Of a DNA stretch of 64,000 nucleotides, positions 17,579-26,802 are shown in pieces. Origin of the DNA: Prevotellaceae bacterium (GTDB lineage Bacteria > Bacteroidota > Bacteroidia > Bacteroidales > Bacteroidaceae); contig JABZLB010000009.1 in assembly GCA_015256945.1 (NCBI GenBank), positions 1 to 64,000 on the forward strand, read 5' to 3'. Made by a program: the position numbers and the translations under genes. The notes under the pieces are model-generated. The model worked only from the letters and a program-made list of their open reading frames with translations. It was not told where the DNA came from and did not search any database. The stretch's first letter is position 1. Each line of letters starts with the position of its first letter.

Positions 17579-19552
17579 TTAGTTTATCGTCTCCAACGAC
17601 TCTGAAAGCTCCATCCAACGATTGTTTTCTTTGTCGAGCTCAGCCTGCGTAGCGGTATACTCGTTAACCAGTTCCATGTTGGATGCGTTTTCAGGATTCA
17701 TCAGCAATGCGTCGAGTTCTTTAATACGAGCTTCCAATGAGGCTATCTTTTTCTCGGCTTCTTCTACGGCACGCTGCACCTTACGTATTTTTTTCTGCTG
17801 CTCTTTGCGTTCCTGATATGAAAGTTTACTATCTGCCTCCTTGTCAGCAACCTGTTTTGGTTCCGATGCTGTTACAACAGGTTTAGCCGGTGATGTGGCA
17901 GCAGCTTTTTCTGTTTGCACTTCACCTAACGCTTCATGGATGGTTTCCGCATTGTGTGCACGCAGATAGTCATAAATGCCACCAAGGTGTTCGCGCACCT
18001 TACCTCCGCCAAATTCGTATACTTTTGATACCAGACCATCGAGGAAATCACGGTCATGGCTCACGATAATCGCGGTGCCGTCAAAGGCTTTGATGGCTTC
18101 CTTCAACACGTCTTTCGACTGCATGTCAAGGTGATTCGTAGGCTCATCGAGTATTAAAAGATTAACGGGTTCGAGCAAAAGTCTGATCATGGCCAGCCTG
18201 CTGCGCTCGCCTCCAGAGAGCACTTTTACATACTTTTCTGATATTTCGCCGCCAAACATGAACGCACCCAAAAGGTCGTTTATCTTTAAACGCATCTCGC
18301 CCGTGGCTACCTGGTCGATAGTATCGTAAATTGTGAGCCGTTCATCCAGTAATTGTGCCTGGTTCTGTGCAAAATAACCTATCTGGACATTATGCGCAAT
18401 CTTCAGGTTTCCACTAAACGGAATTTCACCCATAATACACTTAACCAGAGTTGATTTACCTTCACCATTCTTGCCTACAAAGGCTACTTTCTCCCCACGC
18501 CTGATGCTGAGGTCAACATGGCTGAACACGGTTTTGCTGCCATAATCCTTACGAACATCCTCGCAGATAACAGGATAATCGCCCGATCGCAGGCAAGGGG
18601 GAAACTTTAAGTGCATGGAACGGTTGTCAACCTCGTCAACTTCTATCGGCTTTAATTTCTCAAGCTGTCTGAGACGCTGTTGAACCTGTATAGCTTTTGT
18701 TGCCTGATAGCGGAATCTGTCAACAAAAGCCTTTATGTCAGCAATCTCTTTTTGCTGGTTCTCATAGGCACGAAGCTGTTGCTCGCGCCGCTCTTTGCGA
18801 AGCTCAAGATACTCATTATACTTTACCTTATAATCCTCAACATGTCCACAAGTAATCTCAAGCGTGCGGTTTGTTATATTATTAATGAACGCGCGATCAT
18901 GACTAACGAGTACCACTGCGCTGCTGCTGTTTTGTATAAACTGCTCCAACCATTGTATACTTTCAATATCAAGGTGATTCGTTGGCTCGTCAAGGAGCAG
19001 CACATCAGGGTTTTGAAGCAGAATTTTAGCAAGCTCAACGCGCATACGCCAGCCGCCCGAGAACTCGCGTGTAGGGCGGTCAAAGTCGGTCCGTTCAAAG
19101 CCAAGTCCCGTCAATGTGCGTTCCATCGCTGCCTCATAGTTGTCACCACCCATCATCATAAAGCGGTCCTGGGCCTGCGTAAAGCTATCAATAAGTTCCA
19201 GGTAACTTTCGCTTTCGTAGTCGGTTCGCTGTGCCATCTCCTGCTGCATACGTTCAATACGCGCCTTCATTTCAACATGACCTGCAAAAGCCTTGCGCGT
19301 TTCCTCACGTACAGTAGTATCGTCCGACAGTTTCATTACCTGCGGAAGATAGCCTATTGTAGTTCCATTGGGCACATTAACCGCGCCTGATGTAGGACGC
19401 TGAAGTGCGCACAATATTTTCAGCATTGTTGATTTTCCTGCACCATTTTTACCTACCAGTGCGATGCGTTCATGGTCGTTTACTACAAAACTCACGTTTT
19501 CGAAGAGTGGACGAACGCCAAATTCTACCGTCAAATTTTCAACAGAAATCAT
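17579..19552 (-). CDS. ABC-F family ATPase
   Basis: Soluble protein of 657 residues with two tandem ABC domains and no membrane segment. The Walker A motifs are GKNGAGKST (about residues 35-43) and GKNGEGKST; the signatures are EFSGGWRMR and VLSGGERSR; both Walker B motifs read LDEPTNHLD. A charged linker joins the domains, and the C terminus (about residues 560-657) is a predicted coiled coil. ABC-F proteins act on the ribosome E site in translation rescue or antibiotic protection. The C-terminal coiled coil resembles the Uup/YdiF branch; the specific branch is not certain. It has its own two-box promoter. Confidence 0.93.
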   Translation of the reverse strand: MISVENLTVEFGVRPLFENVSFVVNDHERIALVGKNGAGKSTMLKILCALQRPTSGAVNVPNGTTIGYLPQVMKLSDDTTVREETRKAFAGHVEMKARIERMQQEMAQRTDYESESYLELIDSFTQAQDRFMMMGGDNYEAAMERTLTGLGFERTDFDRPTREFSGGWRMRVELAKILLQNPDVLLLDEPTNHLDIESIQWLEQFIQNSSSAVVLVSHDRAFINNITNRTLEITCGHVEDYKVKYNEYLELRKERREQQLRAYENQQKEIADIKAFVDRFRYQATKAIQVQQRLRQLEKLKPIEVDEVDNRSMHLKFPPCLRSGDYPVICEDVRKDYGSKTVFSHVDLSIRRGEKVAFVGKNGEGKSTLVKCIMGEIPFSGNLKIAHNVQIGYFAQNQAQLLDERLTIYDTIDQVATGEMRLKINDLLGAFMFGGEISEKYVKVLSGGERSRLAMIRLLLEPVNLLILDEPTNHLDMQSKDVLKEAIKAFDGTAIIVSHDRDFLDGLVSKVYEFGGGKVREHLGGIYDYLRAHNAETIHEALGEVQTEKAAATSPAKPVVTASEPKQVADKEADSKLSYQERKEQQKKIRKVQRAVEEAEKKIASLEARIKELDALLMNPENASNMELVNEYTATQAELDKENNRWMELSESLETIN

Positions 19553-19578
19553 CCTTTACCTGAATATGTCTATACGTG

Positions 19579-19609
19579 CAAAGTTAATAAAAAATATCTG
19601 TATGGCCAA
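19579..19609 (-). promoter_or_regulatory. Promoter of the ABC-F gene
   Basis: Minus strand: TTG (19609-19607), 20 bases, TAACTTTG (19586-19579). Both boxes match the consensus, 27 bases before the start at 19552. Confidence 0.75.
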
Positions 19610-19649
19610 CTGCCGTTATAAATAAGCCATTATGTCACAATATGTAACT

Positions 19650-19686
19650 AAAAAAGCCATTCCCTTCATAACGAAAGGAATGGCTC
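19650..19686 (-). terminator. Terminator of the infC-rpmI-rplT operon
   Basis: GCCATTCC (19656-19663) pairs with GGAATGGC (19677-19684). On the minus strand the stem is followed by five T. It lies 70 bases beyond the rplT stop, between rplT and the ABC-F promoter. Confidence 0.8.
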
Positions 19687-19755
19687 AATATTATTTTTCC
19701 GAAATCTCTCTCTAATGAGAAGAGGTGAGACTTACGCCCTAAACTTTCGGCAAAT

Positions 19756-20100
19756 TTACTTTATTTTGTCAACAATAGCCTTGAAAGCTTCAGGATTGTT
19801 CATAGCGAGGTCGGCAAGAACCTTGCGGTTAATTTCGATACCTGCTTTGTGCAGAGCACCCATCAGCTGACTATAACTCATATCGTGCAGACGTGCAGCT
19901 GCATTGATACGCTGTATCCAGAGTGCACGGAAGTTGCGTTTCTTGGTACGACGGTCACGATAAGCATAGGTCAAACCTTTCTCATATGTGTTCTTTGCTA
20001 CCGTCCATACGTTCTTACGAGCACCATAATAACCCTTGGTAAGCTTCAGTATGCGGGTTCTTTTTGCTTTTGATGCAACGTGATTTACTGATCTTGGCAT
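19756..20100 (-). CDS. rplT: 50S ribosomal protein L20
   Basis: 114 residues, highly basic, starting PRSVNHVASKAKRTRILKLT with the YYGARKNVW motif. It binds 23S rRNA early in 50S assembly. It is the last gene of the conserved infC-rpmI-rplT order, 44 bases after rpmI, and is followed by a terminator. In other bacteria L20 represses this operon; I see no obvious L20-site mimic here. Confidence 0.98.
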   Translation of the reverse strand: MPRSVNHVASKAKRTRILKLTKGYYGARKNVWTVAKNTYEKGLTYAYRDRRTKKRNFRALWIQRINAAARLHDMSYSQLMGALHKAGIEINRKVLADLAMNNPEAFKAIVDKIK

Positions 20101-20144
20101 AATTTTTCTTCTTTAAACGTTCGACTAAAAAGTTAAAATAGCAA

Positions 20145-20342
20145 TTAACGCAGACAAAGCAAGTCGCGAACCTGCTTCAGGTTGGTCCTGTCTACCAATG
20201 TTTGATGAACAAGATTTCTCTTCTGCTTCTTGGTCTTCTTAGTCAGAATGTGACTGTGATAAGCGTGATGACGCTTAATCTTACCAGTACCGGTGAATCT
20301 AAATCTCTTCTTTGCACCGGAATTTGTCTTTACTTTTGGCAT
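20145..20342 (-). CDS. rpmI: 50S ribosomal protein L35
   Basis: 65 residues, basic, starting PKVKTNSGAKKRFRFTGTGK and containing KRHHAYHSHILTKKTKKQKR, the L35 signature. It sits between infC and rplT as in most bacteria. Confidence 0.98.
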   Translation of the reverse strand: MPKVKTNSGAKKRFRFTGTGKIKRHHAYHSHILTKKTKKQKRNLVHQTLVDRTNLKQVRDLLCLR

Positions 20343-20416
20343 TTTTCTTTATATTTTATTGATTGATCAAATGGGTGGCAACGCATATACCGGGCGTTAC
20401 GCACCCTTGTTGTTTC

Positions 20417-21103
20417 TTATTCTTCGCTGTCGCCTTTCAGCTTAAGCAGTGCATCTGCACCTTTTGCATTATTGAGCAATCCTTTCTTTTCGGCATCTTC
20501 AGCCTCGCGTAGTTTGTTGCTCTCTCTGGCAGCAGCCTCGGCAGCCAGGCGGTCACGCTTCTGCTGACTCTGCTTGGCAACACCAGCCTTTTTGGGAGCA
20601 AGGAAGAGGAACATCTTCTTTCCCTCGAGCTTTGGCAGCTGTTCTACCTTAGCAAATTCTTCCAAATCGTTGGCAAAACGCAACAGCAGAACTTCGCCCT
20701 GCTCCTTAAATAATATAGAACGGCCACGGAAAAACACGTATGCGCGCACCTTATTGCCTTCTTCAAGAAACTCTTTTGCGTGTTTCAATTTGAACTGATA
20801 GTCGTGCGCATCCGTCTGTGGACCGAAACGAATCTCCTTTACTTCAACCTTCACCTGCTTCTGCTTCATCTCCTTCTGGCGCTTTTTCTGCTGGTAAAGG
20901 AACTTACTATAGTCGATGATTCGGCAGACAGGTGGCTGTGCATTGGGAGAAATCTCCACAAGGTCAACACCTTGTTGACGGGCCAAATCTAAGGCCTGGC
21001 GTGCAGACATCACCTCTGAGCCTCCGTCACTAACCACACGAACTTCCCTGGCATGGATTTGACCATTCACCCGGTACTGAGTCTTTAAATTGTCTTTCTT
21101 CAT
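20417..21103 (-). CDS. infC: Translation initiation factor IF-3
   Basis: Binds the 30S subunit, checks initiator tRNA and start codon, and prevents premature 50S joining. Residues 1-80 form the N domain (YRVNGQIHAREVRV, QGVDLVEISP), followed by the linker helix and C domain (KVEVKEIRFGPQTDAHDYQFK). The protein has 228 residues against about 180 in E. coli; the extra 45-50 residues form a charged, alanine-rich C-terminal tail (from about residue 175). It starts with an ordinary ATG, not AUU, so the classical AUU autoregulation does not apply. Its promoter at 21164-21193 leaves a leader of about 55 bases. Confidence 0.96.
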   Translation of the reverse strand: MKKDNLKTQYRVNGQIHAREVRVVSDGGSEVMSARQALDLARQQGVDLVEISPNAQPPVCRIIDYSKFLYQQKKRQKEMKQKQVKVEVKEIRFGPQTDAHDYQFKLKHAKEFLEEGNKVRAYVFFRGRSILFKEQGEVLLLRFANDLEEFAKVEQLPKLEGKKMFLFLAPKKAGVAKQSQQKRDRLAAEAAARESNKLREAEDAEKKGLLNNAKGADALLKLKGDSEE

Positions 21104-21163
21104 CCAACTATTTTAAGTAACTGTTTTATTTACATACCGATATGTTCATACCGATACAGCGTG

Positions 21164-21193
21164 CAAATTTACAAAAAACTATTGAACAGCCAA
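21164..21193 (-). promoter_or_regulatory. Promoter of infC-rpmI-rplT
   Basis: Minus strand: TTG (21193-21191), 19 bases, TAAATTTG (21171-21164). Good match at both boxes. Confidence 0.7.
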
Positions 21194-21349
21194 AGGCTTT
21201 GGCCTGTTTTTTTTGATAGCAGTATGTTTACAGATATTGCATTGCCGGCATAAAACGAGCTGTATCAAACATAACGGCGCCATGGTACCGCGTTTACTAT
21301 GGTAAGGTAACGGCAATATGTAACAAATCATCTTTCTTTACAATAAAAA

Positions 21350-21455
21350 GTTCATGGTTCGGCGGCCGTCAACAGCGCGTATGGCGGCCGTCATACAACG
21401 GGTGCGACGGGCGTCATACAACGGGTACGGCGAACGACGAACGCCAACATACAGC
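21350..21455. repeat. Dispersed GC-rich element, copy B (rearranged)
   Basis: The spacer between infC and thrS contains TTCGGCGGCCGTCAACAGCG like the left arm of the other copies. Two tandem units containing GCGTCATACAACGGGT or CCGTCATACAACGGGT then follow (21389-21426), with a degenerate right end CGGCGAACGACGAACGCC. The perfect right arm of copy C is missing, so this copy looks decayed or rearranged. The rest of the 644-base spacer (21104-21747) holds the infC promoter, a short imperfect direct repeat of AGCATCACCAGCC (near 21561 and 21628) and the thrS terminator. Confidence 0.65.
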
Positions 21456-21649
21456 CAAAAAGCCTGACGGACTATGGCACAATGCGACAGGAACATGGGG
21501 CAAATGGCCTTATCAGTACGCAACAATGCAGAAATCGCCTGTCAGCGAATCATTACCCACAGCATCACCAGCCAGCAACAGTCTGCCTGCCCGGATTTAT
21601 GACGAATACAACAAATCATACTTCAGAGCATCACCAGCCGGCAGCCTCA

Positions 21650-21690
21650 ACAAAAAAAGCTCTGTACCATTGTTCTGGTACAGAGCTTTC
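21650..21690 (-). terminator. Terminator of thrS
   Basis: AAAGCTCTGTACCA (21656-21669) pairs with TGGTACAGAGCTTT (21676-21689), a 14-base stem with a six-base loop. On the minus strand a run of T follows. It lies 58 bases beyond the thrS stop. Confidence 0.88.
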
Positions 21691-21747
21691 ATTATTGAAT
21701 ATATTTTGACGAATCGTCAAATAAAAGAGGTATAAAACCTTTTTATT

Positions 21748-23700
21748 CTAATTTTCAACTACCTTTAATTGTTCGGCAACTTCGTCGTTAATGCGCTGTG
21801 CAAACTCCTCCATCTTCATCGAAGCCTGCTCACCACCTCCCTGCTTGCGCATGGAAACGAGTCCGTCGGCCGACTCTTTCTCGCCCACAATAACCATGTA
21901 AGGCACACGCTTAAGCTCGTTGTCGCGAATCTTTCGGCCTATCTTCTCGTTGCGATCGTCGATATAAGAACGAACGTCCTTTGAATCGAAGTAACGCTTT
22001 ACTTGCTCGGCGTAGTCGTTATACTTCTCTGAGATAGGCAGAATGGCAACCTGATCGGGAGCCAGCCACAGCGGGAAGTGGCCTGCGGTATGCTCAATAA
22101 GCACTGCCGTAAAACGCTCAAGCGAACCAAACGGCGCGCGGTGAATCATGACAGGAGTCTGTTTTGAGTTGTCCTCGGCGGTGTATTCGAGGCGGAATCG
22201 TTCCGGAAGGTTGTAGTCAATCTGTATGGTTCCCAGCTGCCAGCGGCGGCCAATGGCATCCTTTACCATAAAGTCGAGCTTGGGACCGTAGAATGCAGCC
22301 TCACCGATTTCCTCGCGGGCGTTGATGCCTTTCTCCTTACAAGCCTCGCGAATAGCATTTTCACTCTCATCCCATATTTCGTCAGAGCCGATGTATTTCT
22401 CCGTATCCTTCGGGTCGCGAAGAGATATTTGCGCCTCATAATCGTTGAAACCGAAGATGGAAAACACCTTTTGGATGATGTCAATAACCACTTCAAACTC
22501 GGCTTTTACCTGATCAGGGCGCACGAATATGTGAGAATCGTCCTGCGTAAACGTCCTTACACGGGTCAGTCCGTGTAATTCTCCACTCTTCTCATAACGG
22601 AAAACGGTTCCAAATTCTGCAATACGTAGCGGTAAATCCTTATACGAACGCGGCTTCCTGGCATACACTTCGCAGTGATGAGGACAATTCATTGGTTTCA
22701 GCATATAAACCTCATCCTCCTCCGGTGTTTCAATAGGCTGGAAGGCATCCTTGCCATAATGTGCCCAGTGGCCGGATGTAATGTAGAGGTTTTTTGAGCC
22801 TATTCCCGGGGTAATTACTTCCTGATAGTTGTACGGTTTCAGCACGCTGCGCAGCAAATTCTGCAATTGAAGGCGCAGCTGCGTGCCCTTGGGGAGCCAG
22901 ATAGGCAGGCCTTTCCCAACACGATCTGAGAACATAAAGAGTTCCATTTCTTTCCCAATCTTGCGGTGATCACGCTTTTTAGCTTCTTCAAGCATAGCGA
23001 GATACTCGTCCAGAAGTTTCTTTTTCGGGAATGAAATACCGTATATTCGGGTCATCTGTTCGCGCTTGGCGTCGCCTCTCCAGAACGCACCGGCAACGCT
23101 TGTCAGCTTAACAGCCTTAATGGCACCAGTGCTGACGAGATGCGGTCCGCAGCAAAGGTCGGTGAAATTACCTTGTGTATACGTGGTGATTGTACCGTCT
23201 TCGAGGTCGTCTTTAATGTGTTCAACCTTATAATGCTGCCCGTCGGCCTCAAACTCTTTGATGGCATCGGCTTTGGAAATTTCCTTACGGACAACAGGTT
23301 CGTTCTTTTTTGCCAGTTCCTTCATTTTGTCTTCTATCTTCGAAAAGTCGTTTTCGGAGATTGTCTGGCCCTTTGGAGGCATTACATCATAAAAGAAACC
23401 GTTCTCTATTGCCGGCCCGAAGCCGAACTGAATACCCGGATAAAGTTCCTGAAGCGCTTCGGCAAGCAGGTGCGCCGACGTGTGCCAGAAGGTATGTTTA
23501 CCCTCTTCATCATCAAACTTAAAAAGCTTAATGCTGGCATCTTCCATAATAGGGCGGTTCAATTCACGGGTTTCTCCATTAACCTCGCAAGATACAACGT
23601 CGCGAGCAAGAGCCGGAGAAAGACTCTCTGCAACCTGATAACCAGTTACGCCCTGCTCGTAATCACGAACAGATCCGTCTGGGAAAGTGATTTTAACCAT
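21748..23700 (-). CDS. thrS: Threonyl-tRNA synthetase
   Basis: Class II synthetase of 650 residues. An N-terminal TGS domain (FPDGSVRDYEQG) is followed by the editing domain with HTSAHLLAEAL (HxxxH) and CCGPH, the class II core with MNCPHHCEVYARKPRSYKDLP (motif 2 region beginning near residue 340) and a C-terminal anticodon-binding domain. All expected catalytic and zinc-binding residues in these motifs are present. It has its own promoter and terminator, although it follows the TPR gene by 86 bases on the same strand. No T-box or tRNA-like operator is seen. Confidence 0.97.
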   Translation of the reverse strand: MVKITFPDGSVRDYEQGVTGYQVAESLSPALARDVVSCEVNGETRELNRPIMEDASIKLFKFDDEEGKHTFWHTSAHLLAEALQELYPGIQFGFGPAIENGFFYDVMPPKGQTISENDFSKIEDKMKELAKKNEPVVRKEISKADAIKEFEADGQHYKVEHIKDDLEDGTITTYTQGNFTDLCCGPHLVSTGAIKAVKLTSVAGAFWRGDAKREQMTRIYGISFPKKKLLDEYLAMLEEAKKRDHRKIGKEMELFMFSDRVGKGLPIWLPKGTQLRLQLQNLLRSVLKPYNYQEVITPGIGSKNLYITSGHWAHYGKDAFQPIETPEEDEVYMLKPMNCPHHCEVYARKPRSYKDLPLRIAEFGTVFRYEKSGELHGLTRVRTFTQDDSHIFVRPDQVKAEFEVVIDIIQKVFSIFGFNDYEAQISLRDPKDTEKYIGSDEIWDESENAIREACKEKGINAREEIGEAAFYGPKLDFMVKDAIGRRWQLGTIQIDYNLPERFRLEYTAEDNSKQTPVMIHRAPFGSLERFTAVLIEHTAGHFPLWLAPDQVAILPISEKYNDYAEQVKRYFDSKDVRSYIDDRNEKIGRKIRDNELKRVPYMVIVGEKESADGLVSMRKQGGGEQASMKMEEFAQRINDEVAEQLKVVEN

Positions 23701-23728
23701 ATTACAAATTAGTTTGTTTAAATCGCAA

Positions 23729-23759
23729 CAAAATTACCATTATTTTTTGGACGCCCCAA
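23729..23759 (-). promoter_or_regulatory. Promoter of thrS
   Basis: Minus strand: TTG (23759-23757), 20 bases, TAATTTTG (23736-23729). Both boxes match. It gives a leader of about 20 bases. Confidence 0.75.
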
Positions 23760-23786
23760 GTAAAGGCTCTAAAAAGGGTGCGATTT

Positions 23787-25778
23787 TTACTTTTTGGCCG
23801 ACTTGTTACTTGATAATTTCTTGCTCAGCGCATAGGCATCGTACAAGCCTAATTCGCCTGCTCGGCTGAAATCGCGAAGTGCTTCCTGGTCCTGACCGGC
23901 ATAATGGCGCGCCAGTCCGCGGTTATAGTAAGCCTCGGCCAATCGTGAATCGAGCGTAATGGCGCGCGTATAGTCGTCAATGGCGCGCTTAAAGTTTTTC
24001 TCAATAGCAAACAAATTGCCTCTGTTATAATAAATGTAAGCGTTCTTTGGCGCCAGTTGGATAGCTACTGCAAAGTCTCCTTCTACCTGCGACAGCTTCA
24101 TTTTGTCGCGCTGTCCTTTTGAAAACTCATAGTCGTTCAGCAATTGTTGGCACACAGCACGCCCCCAACGACCCATTGCCGACGCTGAATCGAGGGCCAC
24201 ATAATCGTCAAAATCGGATATGGCATCACTGTAATTCTGTGCTTCGGCATACGCTATACCGCGCTGAAGAAGCAGCGATGTCCGCACCTTTGCATCCTTT
24301 TCTTCCTGCAAACCTGCCGTAAGTGCATCGATAAGCTGGAATATTTGTTTCGACTGCACATCAGTAAGTCCTTTGCGTTGCTGGTTACAGGTAAGATAAA
24401 GTTTATGCAGAGGCGCACATTTTGCATTGAAATTTTCTACCTCCGGGTCAAATATCTGCTTGCCTTCCAGCTCATTTGAATGGGTAAAATAAGAAAGCTG
24501 AACCATAGGCAGGAAAGCCATCGTTACATCCCTGTTTTGTATAGCCCCACGATAGGTGCTGTTATACTCGCGGTCTACCTTTGGTTTGTCCTCAATAACC
24601 AGGTCATTATATTTACTCAAATCAATTTCAGAGCGTCGTCTTACTTCGCGCAACTTCTTTCTGCTCCATCGTTGTTGTATACCGATATGCTTGTCCATCT
24701 GGGCCTTAAAGATACGGAACTCGTCCATTTCGGCCTGATTTGTCATACCCAGTTTACGATACAGCCGTGCCCTTCCCGACAGTCCGGCCCAGAAATTAGG
24801 AAATTCATTAATAAGCGTTGTGTAGTCGCGTATGGCCTCTCTCAGGTTACCGATGCGATCGTTCAGCAATGCACGGTTATAAATAGCCATGAAATTCTTC
24901 GGTTCCATCTTCACAACGAAGTCGAAATCGGTCAATGCACGGTTGTCGTCGCCAAGCTGAACGCGCAGCAGTCCGCGGTTATAGTGGGCCAGAAAATTAC
25001 GTGGATCGAGGTCAATGGCAAGGTCATAGTCGGCCATTGCTCCCCTGAGGTTGTTCAAATTCAGCCGTGCAAGCGCACGGTTTACATAGTTATTCACCAC
25101 CCTTGGGCGCAAATGAATAACACGGGTAAGGCAAGAATCGGCCGTTTTCCATTGCTTTTTGTTCAGCGCAATATACGAGCGTGTAGTCCAGGCATCGGCG
25201 TTATAGGGGTCAATTCCAAGACTCTTTGCCAGCCATTTGTCGGCCTGCACCGTATCTTTCTTTTCGAGATATACCTCGGCTTTCAGCGAATAGGCATTGG
25301 CAATGTTGGCCCATCGTTTAATAATGGTGTCGGCATCGAGCAGCGTCTGCTCGTAATCCTTCATGTTCAGACGACATATTGCCCTGTTCATCCAGAAGGA
25401 AGCCACGCCCGGATTCAGCCCTATGGCCTTATTATAATCGGCTATGGCTCCGGCGTATTTTTCCTGATGTATGCGCGAAATGGCCCTTACGTCGAATATC
25501 TGCTCTATATAAGGGTTCAGCTCTATGGCGTGCGTGGCGTCCGATTCAGCCCCAACGTAGTCGTCTAAAGAGAATTTTGCCACAGCCCTGTCGTACCAGG
25601 GAAGCCACAAATAGGGTTTCAGGGCCAGCACCTTATTAAAATATTGTATGGAGAGCACATAGTCTTCATAGTGTAATGCCACCTCACCGCTTGTTATCAA
25701 ACGGTCTACATTATACTGTGCGCTGGCCTTAACAACCGCCATAAAGGCTATCAGAAGCACCACGATACGGCTTTTCAT
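23787..25778 (-). CDS. Tetratricopeptide repeat protein, secreted
   Basis: 663 residues with a signal peptide (residues 1-20, ending ASAQ) and then about a dozen TPR units through the whole length, such as KPYLWLPWYDRAVAKFSLDD, FLAHYNRGLLRVQLGDDNRA and AEAYYNRGLARHYAGQDQEA. A low-complexity break without repeats lies around residues 345-450. No enzymatic domain is present, so it is likely a periplasmic or outer-membrane scaffold. It follows def by 32 bases and is probably part of the SPOR-ruvX-def transcript. Partner unknown. Confidence 0.88.
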   Translation of the reverse strand: MKSRIVVLLIAFMAVVKASAQYNVDRLITSGEVALHYEDYVLSIQYFNKVLALKPYLWLPWYDRAVAKFSLDDYVGAESDATHAIELNPYIEQIFDVRAISRIHQEKYAGAIADYNKAIGLNPGVASFWMNRAICRLNMKDYEQTLLDADTIIKRWANIANAYSLKAEVYLEKKDTVQADKWLAKSLGIDPYNADAWTTRSYIALNKKQWKTADSCLTRVIHLRPRVVNNYVNRALARLNLNNLRGAMADYDLAIDLDPRNFLAHYNRGLLRVQLGDDNRALTDFDFVVKMEPKNFMAIYNRALLNDRIGNLREAIRDYTTLINEFPNFWAGLSGRARLYRKLGMTNQAEMDEFRIFKAQMDKHIGIQQRWSRKKLREVRRRSEIDLSKYNDLVIEDKPKVDREYNSTYRGAIQNRDVTMAFLPMVQLSYFTHSNELEGKQIFDPEVENFNAKCAPLHKLYLTCNQQRKGLTDVQSKQIFQLIDALTAGLQEEKDAKVRTSLLLQRGIAYAEAQNYSDAISDFDDYVALDSASAMGRWGRAVCQQLLNDYEFSKGQRDKMKLSQVEGDFAVAIQLAPKNAYIYYNRGNLFAIEKNFKRAIDDYTRAITLDSRLAEAYYNRGLARHYAGQDQEALRDFSRAGELGLYDAYALSKKLSSNKSAKK

Positions 25779-25810
25779 CTCTCCCGCCCTGTTATATTCG
25801 TGCCGGCTTT

Positions 25811-26374
25811 CTATTTGCGAAGCGGCTTCGTACGGTAGGCAGCACGATACTTTCCCTGCATCATGGCCTTCAGTTTACTTCGTATCATCTGCTTGCGGAA
25901 AGGCGAAAGATGATCAACATACATCTTACCTTCGAGATGATCAAACTCATGTTGCATTACCCTTGCAGCGTAACCTTCAACCCATTCGTCATGGGGTTGC
26001 AGGTTCTCATCGAGGTAAGATACGTGCACTCGCGTCGGGCGGACAACGTCTTCGCTTAGTCCGGGTATGGAAAGACAACCCTCTTCCATCGACTTTTTCT
26101 CTGCCTTCGGATCGGCTTCCAGCACATGAGCATTGATAAATGCGTGACGATAGCCTGCATATTCAGGAAAATCGTCTTTGAGAATATCCAAATCAATCAC
26201 TACCACACGGATGGATTTACCCACCTGTGGTGCCGCCAGGCCAACGCCCGATGAGGCATCAAGCGTTTCAAACATATCGTCAATAAGCTCCTTCAAGCCC
26301 GGATAGTCGGCAGGAATATCCTGTGCAACCTTTCTCAGTACAGGCTGGCCATAAGTATAAATAGGTAATATCAT
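25811..26374 (-). CDS. def: Peptide deformylase
   Basis: Removes the N-formyl group from new proteins. All three motifs are intact: GVGLAAPQVG, EGCLSIPG with the metal cysteine, and MQHEFDHLEG with the HExxH metal site. 187 residues is normal for the family. Its ATG overlaps the ruvX stop by four bases (ATGA), a sign of translational coupling. Confidence 0.97.
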   Translation of the reverse strand: MILPIYTYGQPVLRKVAQDIPADYPGLKELIDDMFETLDASSGVGLAAPQVGKSIRVVVIDLDILKDDFPEYAGYRHAFINAHVLEADPKAEKKSMEEGCLSIPGLSEDVVRPTRVHVSYLDENLQPHDEWVEGYAARVMQHEFDHLEGKMYVDHLSPFRKQMIRSKLKAMMQGKYRAAYRTKPLRK

Positions 26375-26787
26375 TTCTTCGAATTCATGTAATCCTGAAG
26401 GATTATGGTAGCACTTATCTCGTCTACCAGTCCTTTATTCTCTCGTCTTGTTTTCTTTTTTACGCCACTTTCCAATATTACACGATGGGCCAAAACAGAA
26501 GTAAAACGTTCGTCATAGTATTCAATCGGCACCTCTGGACGGGCTTTTCGCCACCGGTTAACAAAGTTTTCCACACGCGCCAGGTTCTCAGACGCACTCC
26601 CATCAGGCTGTGTAGGCTTGCCAATAACAATTCGTTCGACTCCCTCCCGCACCACATAGGCCGAGAGAAAATCGAACAAATCTTTTGTCTCTATGGTTGA
26701 CAGCGCCCCGGCAATAATCTGCAAGGGGTCGGTAACAGCCAGCCCCGTACGTTTCCTGCCATAGTCAACGGATAGGATTCTTCCCAA
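26371..26787 (-). CDS. ruvX: Putative Holliday junction resolvase (RuvX/YqgF)
   Basis: 138-residue RNase H-fold protein. It starts ILSVDYGRKRTGLAVTDP with the first catalytic Asp, then has VIGKP, YDERFTS and a C-terminal acidic site (VDEISATIILQDYM). In E. coli YqgF is tied to pre-16S rRNA processing, and resolvase activity has been reported in other species. It overlaps def by four bases and follows the SPOR gene by 15. Confidence 0.94.
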   Translation of the reverse strand: MGRILSVDYGRKRTGLAVTDPLQIIAGALSTIETKDLFDFLSAYVVREGVERIVIGKPTQPDGSASENLARVENFVNRWRKARPEVPIEYYDERFTSVLAHRVILESGVKKKTRRENKGLVDEISATIILQDYMNSKK

Positions 26788-26802
26788 AACGGTCCGTCAA
26801 TA

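Noticed and set aside
18680..19390. 236-codon open frame on the plus strand
   Set aside because: Antisense to the first half of the ABC-F gene, whose Walker and signature motifs are intact.
24480..25568. 362-codon open frame on the plus strand
   Set aside because: It runs antisense through the TPR gene, which has a clear signal peptide and repeats. The translated frame lacks any motif and comes from the regular codon pattern of the TPR units.
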